Shown here: positions 58,959 to 64,000 of the stretch, in pieces
How positions within the stretch are numbered: position 1 is the stretch's first letter
Layout: each line of letters begins with the position of its first letter
Assembly: GCA_036774405.1 (NCBI GenBank)
Contig: DAIPBO010000001.1
Span: 62,001 to 126,000, forward strand
Length of the DNA stretch: 64,000 bases
Direction of reading: 5' to 3'
Source of the DNA: JAAYDS01 sp012729155
Lineage (GTDB): Bacteria > Chloroflexota > Anaerolineae > UBA1429
The notes under the pieces: model-generated
What the model saw: the letters and a program-made list of their open reading frames with translations, nothing else
What the model was told of the DNA's origin: nothing
The model's database searches: none
Translations under genes and position numbers: made by a program

Positions 58959-59770
58959 CGCGGCCAGTTGGCGCGCAACCAGGCATACATCAAAACGCCG
59001 CCCGCTACAGCCACGTTGAGAGACTCAGCTTGCCCCACCATCGGCAGGCTGGCCCAGGCGTCGATCTCGACACGTAGATCGGCCGAAAGCCCTTGAGCCT
59101 CGTTGCCGAGCACCAGAGCCACGCCTCCTGGCCAGGGGCGCTCATCCCACGGCTGACCCAGATGGGCGTCAGCGCCCACCACGCGCAGACCCTTTGACCG
59201 CACGTGAGCAAAGAACGTCGCCAGCTCGCTCACCTCGAACAGAGGCACATGGAACACGGACCCCATAGTCGCGCGCACGGTTCGGGGGTCGAATGCGTCG
59301 ACGCAAGGCGTGACCAGCGCCACCGCCGCAGCACCCACGGCATCGGCCGTGCGAATCAGCGTGCCCAGGTTGCCAGGGTCATTCAGTCGATCGACCACCA
59401 CCAGCAAGGCATCGGGCGAGAGCGTCAGCGTTTCGAGTGGACGTTGCAGTAATGCAAAGGTGGCAACGAGCCCCTGCGGATCGGTGCGCTCTGACAGGCG
59501 GTGCATCACATCGGACGACACTGGCACGGCCTCGCCACCCAGCGCGAGTGTCCGCGCCAGCAGGGCGGGGGCTTGGTCACCCGTAAAGAGCGCCTCGCAA
59601 TAGAACAACTCCAGCGGGCAGAGGCCGGCATCCAGCGCCATATGCAGTAACTGCAGCCCCTCTACGGCGAAACGACCTTGCCGCTCACGGTGCTTGCGCT
59701 GGTCGAGCTTGCGCAGCGCCACGATGCGCGGGTTTCGCAGGCTGGTGATCGTCACGGGTGGCTCGGGCAT
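58955..59770 (-). CDS. TrmH/SpoU-type RNA 2'-O-methyltransferase
   Basis: 271 residues. An N-terminal substrate-binding domain (TSLRNPRIVALRKLDQRKHRERQGRFAVEGLQLL) precedes the SPOUT knot with motifs VVVDRLNDPGNLGTLIRTADAVGA, VLGNEAQGLS and LPMVGQAESLNVAVAGGVLMY. It methylates ribose in tRNA or 23S rRNA. Its stop overlaps the convergent tiny-protein gene by four bases. The length is normal for the family. Confidence 0.93.
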   Translation of the reverse strand: MPEPPVTITSLRNPRIVALRKLDQRKHRERQGRFAVEGLQLLHMALDAGLCPLELFYCEALFTGDQAPALLARTLALGGEAVPVSSDVMHRLSERTDPQGLVATFALLQRPLETLTLSPDALLVVVDRLNDPGNLGTLIRTADAVGAAAVALVTPCVDAFDPRTVRATMGSVFHVPLFEVSELATFFAHVRSKGLRVVGADAHLGQPWDERPWPGGVALVLGNEAQGLSADLRVEIDAWASLPMVGQAESLNVAVAGGVLMYAWLRANWPR

Positions 59771-59803
59771 CGCATTGCCTCACGTGGTTGGTCTTGGCTC
59801 AGA

Positions 59804-60235
59804 TCATTCTGCCTTGGGCAGCTCTCGCATCTCGAGTACCTCGCCGTCGGGGCCGTAAAAGTAGGCCACCCAGACGTTTGGGCGGATCTCGGTGGGTTCG
59901 CCCATGAAGTGCAGCCCGTGGGCGCAAAGCGCCTCGTATGCTGCCCAAAAGCCTTCCACCCGCAAGCCGATGTGGGTGATGCCATGGGCCCACTGCGGTG
60001 CAGCCTCGCGCGGCGCCCCAGCTGGTGTGCGATACTCGAACAGCTCGATGACGCCGTCGCCGAGCATCATGTGCACCACGCGTACATCGGCCTCGCAGAT
60101 ACCCAGAATGCTCGCCATGCCAGCGGTAAACACACGGTCAAACACCTGCTCAAAGCCAAGCAAGTCGCGGTAAAAGGCGATACTGCGCTCCATGTTGCTG
60201 ACACAGACGGCAACGTGATCCATGCGAGTGAACAT
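59804..60235 (-). CDS. VOC-family protein (methylmalonyl-CoA epimerase/glyoxalase type)
   Basis: 143 residues. It starts MDHVAVCVSNMERSIAFYRDLLGF, the usual first VOC module; ITHIGLRVEGFWAAYEALCAHG begins the second, and the strand YFYGPDGEVLEMRELP ends with a likely metal Glu. The reaction is unknown; epimerases, lyases and dioxygenases share the fold. It lies three bases after the MDR dehydrogenase stop on the same strand, suggesting a joint pathway. Confidence 0.85.
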   Translation of the reverse strand: MFTRMDHVAVCVSNMERSIAFYRDLLGFEQVFDRVFTAGMASILGICEADVRVVHMMLGDGVIELFEYRTPAGAPREAAPQWAHGITHIGLRVEGFWAAYEALCAHGLHFMGEPTEIRPNVWVAYFYGPDGEVLEMRELPKAE

Positions 60236-60238
60236 GCG

Positions 60239-61285
60239 CTAGGCCTCCAGATCGAGCAACACCTTGACCGAACGACCGCTGCGTAAGAGCTCAAAGCCCT
60301 CGCTCCACTGTGAGAGCGGCAAGATGTGCGTGGCCAGTTGTCTCAGGCGCGCTTCCTCTTGGGGTGCGGCCTGCAGGGCGAGCTGCCAGGCGCTTGGCGG
60401 AGAGCTAAAACAGCCCACCAGGTCCAACTCGCGATATAGGAACTGGTTCCACGGCACGCTCGCCAGCGCTGGGCCCACCAGGCCGATCAAGACAACTTTG
60501 CCGGTCTTTTTGACCAGGCTCACGCCGCTGGAGATAGCCGCTTCTGCGCCCGAACACTCGATCCAAGCGTCGGCGCCGCGTCCGTCGGTGAGGTCGAGCA
60601 CCACCTCTGCCAGGCTCTGGCGCTGCACATTGACCACCGTGGTAGCACCCATAGCCGGTGCCAGCGGAAAGCGCACCTCCTCATCGAGGCTCGTCCCGGC
60701 CACGATGATCTGCTCGCAGCCCAGGCGCGCTGCCCAGATCGTGCTCATCAGTCCCATAGTGGCCGCACCGGTGACCAGCACGTTGCCGATCCCGGCTGAT
60801 AGCCCTCCTCGCTCGATCAGGCAATGACCAGCGATGGCAAAGGGCTCTGTCAGTGCCGCTACCTCGGGCGCCACGGCCGTTGGGGCGGCATGCGCTAACC
60901 ATGCTGGTAGCGTGAGATACTCGGCAAAGGCGCCATGGTGCCGCGAGCCGAGCGCCTCTTTGTGGTCGCAGATGTGCTGATGACCCGCGACGCACAGGTG
61001 GCACTGCAGGCAGGCGCCGGTGTGCAACTCTCCGACCACGGGCTGGCCCAATGGCCAGGCGTCGATGACGCTTCTCCCACCGCCCGCCACATGCCCATAG
61101 AACTCGTGCCCCATGACCACGGGAGGGTCGTTAGGGAATTCATCGTCATGGATGTGCAGGTCGGTGCCGCAGATGCCACAGTACTTGACCTTGATCAGCA
61201 GCTCGTCGTCTGCCGGCTGGGGCAGAGGCATGTCGACGAGCTGCACATGGCCAAAGCCTGGCGCAGTTTTCACGAGTGCTCGCAT
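60239..61285 (-). CDS. Zinc-dependent MDR alcohol dehydrogenase
   Basis: 348 residues from ATG 61285, with AGGAGG four bases upstream (the longer start at 61318 has none). Catalytic zinc Cys in CGICGTDLHIHDDE and His-Glu in GHEFYGHV; structural zinc Cys in GACLQCHLCVAGHQHIC; Rossmann VTGAATMGLMS, with the usual third Gly replaced by Met. It resembles sorbitol/threonine dehydrogenases. It is followed closely by the VOC gene and preceded by the lipase-like gene, so all three probably share a transcript. Confidence 0.9.
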   Translation of the reverse strand: MRALVKTAPGFGHVQLVDMPLPQPADDELLIKVKYCGICGTDLHIHDDEFPNDPPVVMGHEFYGHVAGGGRSVIDAWPLGQPVVGELHTGACLQCHLCVAGHQHICDHKEALGSRHHGAFAEYLTLPAWLAHAAPTAVAPEVAALTEPFAIAGHCLIERGGLSAGIGNVLVTGAATMGLMSTIWAARLGCEQIIVAGTSLDEEVRFPLAPAMGATTVVNVQRQSLAEVVLDLTDGRGADAWIECSGAEAAISSGVSLVKKTGKVVLIGLVGPALASVPWNQFLYRELDLVGCFSSPPSAWQLALQAAPQEEARLRQLATHILPLSQWSEGFELLRSGRSVKVLLDLEA

Positions 61286-61293
61286 AGCGCCTC

Positions 61294-62145
61294 CTAAGGA
61301 CAATGGGCGCTCAACCACGCTAGTAAATCGGCTACCACCTGATCTCGCCGTGGCTCGTTGAGCACCTCGTGCAGCATCCCTTCGTACAGATGCAGCGTCT
61401 TGTCGCTAGATCCCACGGCTTGCATCAGCGCGCGGCTGCCTTCGGCCGGCACAATCGGGTCTGCCAGGCCCTGCAATACCAGCAGGGGCAGCGTCAGGCG
61501 CCCGAGCTGGGCCTGTATACGCTGAGACGCATCGCGAAAGGCCAGCAGCGTTGCCGTGGGCAGCCCCCCGCGATACACCAATGGGTCGCTGTCGTAGGTG
61601 GCCACAATGCCCATGTTCTGTGATAGGCCACGCGACCGTAACTTGAGCAGGGGCAACCCTGGAGCCAGTGCGCGCAGGGCACGCAGTAACACCAGCAGGA
61701 AGGGCGGCGCATCGAGCCCAGCGCACACCGCCGGCGCGCTCAGAACCAGGCCATTGAGCTCGGGCTGCCGTTCGATGGCGTAAAGCGCAGCGATCTGCCC
61801 GCCCATGCTGTGCCCCATCAAAAACAGCGGTTGCCCCGCCGCACGGCTGCGTGCGCGTTCCATGAACAGGGCGAGGTCGCTCAGGTGCGCATCGAACGAG
61901 CGCACCAGGGCCCGCTGCCCCTCAGAGCGCCCATGCCCTCGCAGATCAAACGCCGTGAGCGCATAGCCGGCGGCACATAGGTCGTGCGCTAGCTGATCAT
62001 AGCGCCCAGTGTGCTCGGCCACGCCATGCACCAGCGCCACCACGCCGCTCACACGGCGAGGCTGCCACGTCTGCTCAAGCAGCTGGATGCCATCTGCGGC
62101 GTGGAAGAGGCCTGCCTGATGGTCGATGCGTTGCTGATTACTCAC
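61294..62145 (-). CDS. Alpha/beta hydrolase, monoacylglycerol lipase type
   Basis: 283 residues from GTG 62145, with AGGAG nine bases upstream; longer frames to 62319 run into the divergent gene. Hydrolase features: LVHGVAEHTGRY oxyanion loop, FDLRGHGRSEG, nucleophile Ser in GHSMGGQIAAL, Asp in GLADPIVP and His in GMLHEVLNEP. The family cleaves monoacylglycerols or related esters. The promoter may be TTGACG/TAAGCT at 62174-62202. It is divergent from the UroD-like gene. Confidence 0.87.
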   Translation of the reverse strand: MSNQQRIDHQAGLFHAADGIQLLEQTWQPRRVSGVVALVHGVAEHTGRYDQLAHDLCAAGYALTAFDLRGHGRSEGQRALVRSFDAHLSDLALFMERARSRAAGQPLFLMGHSMGGQIAALYAIERQPELNGLVLSAPAVCAGLDAPPFLLVLLRALRALAPGLPLLKLRSRGLSQNMGIVATYDSDPLVYRGGLPTATLLAFRDASQRIQAQLGRLTLPLLVLQGLADPIVPAEGSRALMQAVGSSDKTLHLYEGMLHEVLNEPRRDQVVADLLAWLSAHCP

Positions 62146-62173
62146 CCAGTGGATCTCCTGAGGGGCTGCAGAG

Positions 62174-62202
62174 AGCTTATTCTGGGTAGCCTCGATCGTC
62201 AA
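62174..62202 (-). promoter_or_regulatory. Candidate promoter of the lipase-like gene
   Basis: On the minus strand TTGACG (62202-62197), 17 bases, TAAGCT (62179-62174). The -35 is good; the -10 is weak. It leaves a leader of about 22 bases and supports the GTG start at 62145. Confidence 0.35.
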
Positions 62203-62304
62203 ACCGTGCTGCGTGGGCGCAGTGCTCGTGGGTAGGGGCACTTGGCGAGACCAACGAACCGAAGCATCATACGTGCAGGCATCATAACCAATCGGAGAGG
62301 CGCC

Positions 62305-63612
62305 ATGACAAACGAGCAAACCAGCGATCAGACGGTGGCCGGTCAGATCGAGCGACGTACATCGTTTTCAGATCTGACCATTACGCCTCCGGAGCGTGCT
62401 GTGCTGCGGGCGCTCGCCGGTGCTGTTGGCGATCTCGCCGCGCGGCCGATTGAGGCTGAAAAGCGGCGCCTGTGGACTGGTCATAACGATCTGCATCCCG
62501 AGCGGCCGATGGTGTTTATCGATGTCGAGAACGGGTGGAATGAGATCATCACACAAGATCAGCTCCAGTGTCACACTCCTTTGCTGCGCCACTGGGAGAT
62601 GCTCTTGCGCAAAGAGATCCACTGGGGTTCGGTGCTGTGCGACGATCGGGTGATCGAGCCTTTCTTTAACGTGCCTTATGTCTATACAGATACTGGCTGG
62701 GGGCTCACCGAGACGCAGATCCGTACGGGTATGGCGGGGGGCGCCTACACCTGGGATTACCCTCTCAAGGATTATGATCGGGATTGGGCCGCACTGCGCT
62801 ATCCCGAGGTCATCATCGACTGGGAACAGACGCACGCCCTGTTCGCTTTCGCCGATGACCTGTTTGGCGACCTTCTCACCGTGCGGCATCGGCACGCCTG
62901 GTGGTGGTCGCTGGGCATGACGGCCGACTTTATCAAGCTGCGCGGTCTCGAGAACCTGATGCTGGACATGTACGATCACCCTGAAGGCGTCCATCGCCTG
63001 ATGGCTTTTCTGCGTGACGGTAATCTGCGCAAGATCGAGTTCCTTGAGAAGGAAGGGCTGCTGACACTCAACAACGACGGCAGCTATGTGGGGTCGGGCG
63101 GCTTTGGGTGGACAGAGCAGTTGCCGCAGCCGGATTATGCCGGGCGCGTGCGCAACATCGATCTGTGGTGTCTGACGGAGAGTCAGGAAACCGTGGGGGT
63201 GTCGCCTGCGCTGTTCGCCGAGTTCATCTATCCCTATCAGCGCACGATTGCGGAGCGCTTTGGGCTCAACTGCTACGGGTGTTGCGAGCCGGTAGACCAA
63301 CGCTGGCAGGTGCTGCGTGGGTTGCCCAGGCTGCGGCGTGTGTCGGTCTCGCCTTGGTCCAGTGTATCGCGAATGGCCGAAAACCTGGGGCGCGATTACA
63401 TCCTGTCGCGCAAGCCTTCGCCGACACCGCTTGCTATGCCCATGATGGATGAGCAGGCCGTGCGAGCAGATCTCTGTCAGGATCTGAACGATGCCCGTGA
63501 TACCGTGCTCGAGATCATCATGAAGGATAACCACACCCTGGGCGGCAATCCCCGCAACGCCCAGCGCTGGGTCGCCATCGTGCGCGAGGAGATCGACCGG
63601 CTGTGGGGCTAG
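62305..63612 (+). CDS. UroD-like methyltransferase-type protein
   Basis: 435 residues from ATG 62305 (GGAGAGG upstream). It resembles the uroporphyrinogen decarboxylase/MtaA superfamily barrel, with an N-terminal extension and a conserved NCYGCCEPVDQRW segment that could bind zinc. The arginines of true UroD are not evident. Relatives pass methyl groups between corrinoid proteins and thiols, or act on unknown substrates. No corrinoid protein gene is nearby, so the substrate is open. It is divergent from the lipase-like gene. Confidence 0.78.
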   Translation: MTNEQTSDQTVAGQIERRTSFSDLTITPPERAVLRALAGAVGDLAARPIEAEKRRLWTGHNDLHPERPMVFIDVENGWNEIITQDQLQCHTPLLRHWEMLLRKEIHWGSVLCDDRVIEPFFNVPYVYTDTGWGLTETQIRTGMAGGAYTWDYPLKDYDRDWAALRYPEVIIDWEQTHALFAFADDLFGDLLTVRHRHAWWWSLGMTADFIKLRGLENLMLDMYDHPEGVHRLMAFLRDGNLRKIEFLEKEGLLTLNNDGSYVGSGGFGWTEQLPQPDYAGRVRNIDLWCLTESQETVGVSPALFAEFIYPYQRTIAERFGLNCYGCCEPVDQRWQVLRGLPRLRRVSVSPWSSVSRMAENLGRDYILSRKPSPTPLAMPMMDEQAVRADLCQDLNDARDTVLEIIMKDNHTLGGNPRNAQRWVAIVREEIDRLWG

Positions 63613-63626
63613 GCTGCAGCCCTGCT

Positions 63627-63655
63627 TTTGGCGCGCCCTGCAGCGCGGCTATAAT
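63627..63655 (+). promoter_or_regulatory. Promoter of the 62-residue gene
   Basis: TTTGGC (63627-63632) or TTGGCG one base on, then 16-17 bases, then a perfect TATAAT (63650-63655). The ATG at 63696 follows a GGGGAGG site. Confidence 0.65.
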
Positions 63656-63695
63656 GCGGCACACATGGTGAAGGTGATCAGGGGAGGTTGAGGCA

Positions 63696-63884
63696 ATGGC
63701 TAAACGGAACAAGACGCGAGTGGCAACGGCGCGCCGCCGCCAAGAGGCTGCCAAAGCCGAGCCCCCCCCCGCCAGGGTAGACCTTCACGAGGAGTATCGC
63801 TACGTCATCGCCGATCTCAAGCGTTTTGGCCTGCTGGCCGTGGCGATGTTCGCTTTGTTGATCGGGCTGGCGCTGCTCTTGTAG
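63696..63884 (+). CDS. Small single-span membrane protein
   Basis: 62 residues. A basic N-terminus (AKRNKTRVATARRRQEAAKAE) and a Pro-rich turn lead to one C-terminal helix (FGLLAVAMFALLIGLALLL), so the N-terminus should lie inside. I recognise no family. Excellent ribosome site and promoter. The -10 is the best match in the region, which suggests good expression. Confidence 0.7.
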   Translation: MAKRNKTRVATARRRQEAAKAEPPPARVDLHEEYRYVIADLKRFGLLAVAMFALLIGLALLL

Positions 63885-63904
63885 GGCGGCGGCGCCACGC
63901 GAGA

Positions 63905-64000
63905 CTATGCATCAACGCGCCTGTTGTCGTAGCTGTGGCGCATCCACGCCCGAATCGCCCCGTTGACCCCTACAAGCAATAGCCGCGCCGCCACCGCAGC
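63905..64000 (-). CDS. C-terminal end of a possible TetR-type regulator, truncated by the window edge
   Basis: Thirty-one codons run from the window end to a TAG at 63905 on the minus strand. The translation ends LLLVGVNGAIRAWMRHSYD and NRRVDA. The first part resembles the last helix of TetR-family ligand domains, where a Gly/Asn then a Trp-x-x is common. The rest of the gene lies outside, so this is only a suggestion. No other frame in this stretch is as long and plausible. Confidence 0.4.
   Translation of the reverse strand, partial: AAVAARLLLVGVNGAIRAWMRHSYDNRRVDA

Noticed and set aside
62368..63534. A 388-codon minus-strand frame opposite the UroD-like gene
   Set aside because: Shadow of a well-supported plus-strand gene with a strong ribosome site; the reverse translation resembles no family.
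1..64000. Search for tRNA, rRNA, integrase or transposase genes and long inverted repeats
   Set aside because: None recognised by reading; the accessory look comes from many unrelated single genes, not from a visible mobile element.

Overview
The window is 64 kb of GC-rich bacterial chromosome. It is densely coded, with about 66 protein genes, one clear pseudogene and one 100-base run of N. I see no rRNA, tRNA, CRISPR array or insertion sequence. The gene mix suggests Chloroflexota, probably Anaerolineae or Caldilineae: a peptide-binding lipoprotein with a Val/Glu/Lys-repeat linker after the lipobox, an oligopeptide ABC importer with M24 and M20 peptidases, propeller lipoproteins, a propeller/C39-like/LysM surface protein, GH43 and AGE sugar enzymes, and many single-gene GNATs and MFS carriers. 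This assignment is inferred from style, not from a marker gene. The N run points to a draft or metagenome scaffold.

Layout. 1-757 is the 3' end of an enolase-superfamily gene. 814-11069 is a nine-gene minus-strand run: M20 amidohydrolase, M24 peptidase, peptide-binding lipoprotein, two permeases, a paralogous second M24 peptidase, an MFS carrier, a TIGR04076-type protein and an aldo/keto reductase. It looks like an uptake-and-hydrolysis unit for peptides or amides, but has no ATPase gene. 11372-18536 (minus) holds a DegV protein, methyltransferase, BNR sialidase-like protein, nitroreductase, GNAT, VOC protein and a large GT39-like membrane protein. 18675-24405 (plus) holds MFS carriers, a methyltransferase, a GH43-like protein and a family VIII esterase/beta-lactamase-like protein. 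24475-25175 is a decayed peroxiredoxin gene without its catalytic-cysteine segment.

25328-31069 carries an iron-sulfur AKR-like protein, a phosphodiesterase, YccF, YdcF, a cation/Ca2+ exchanger and two unknowns. 31076-36039 has divergent PcrA-type helicase and LysM/C39-like/propeller genes, each with a recognisable promoter. 36109-46362 is mixed carbon metabolism and acetyltransferases: GH43 xylosidase, esterase, MDR dehydrogenase, AGE epimerase and a third M24 peptidase. 46418-52281 (minus) has a 13-repeat propeller lipoprotein, a MazG-like enzyme, a stand-alone pyruvate-kinase C-domain protein, a gap-interrupted GNAT, a BNR protein and an SDR. 52517-58958 (plus) includes an orphan LysW-like protein with an acidic tail, a response regulator lacking its phosphoacceptor Asp, an MFS carrier, a nucleoside phosphorylase, two GNATs and four very small membrane proteins, two of them GerW/YtfJ-like. 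58955-64000 has a TrmH methyltransferase, VOC protein, MDR dehydrogenase, lipase-like hydrolase, UroD-like protein, a small membrane protein and the tail of a possible TetR-type regulator.

Signals are unusually legible. Most genes have strong AGGAGG-type sites. Convergent genes are separated by GC-rich hairpins, and many plus-strand units have a -35 (TTGACA, TTGCGC or TTGGCG), a 16-18 base spacer and a TATAAT-like -10. Two genes (29955 and 44873) appear to be leaderless.
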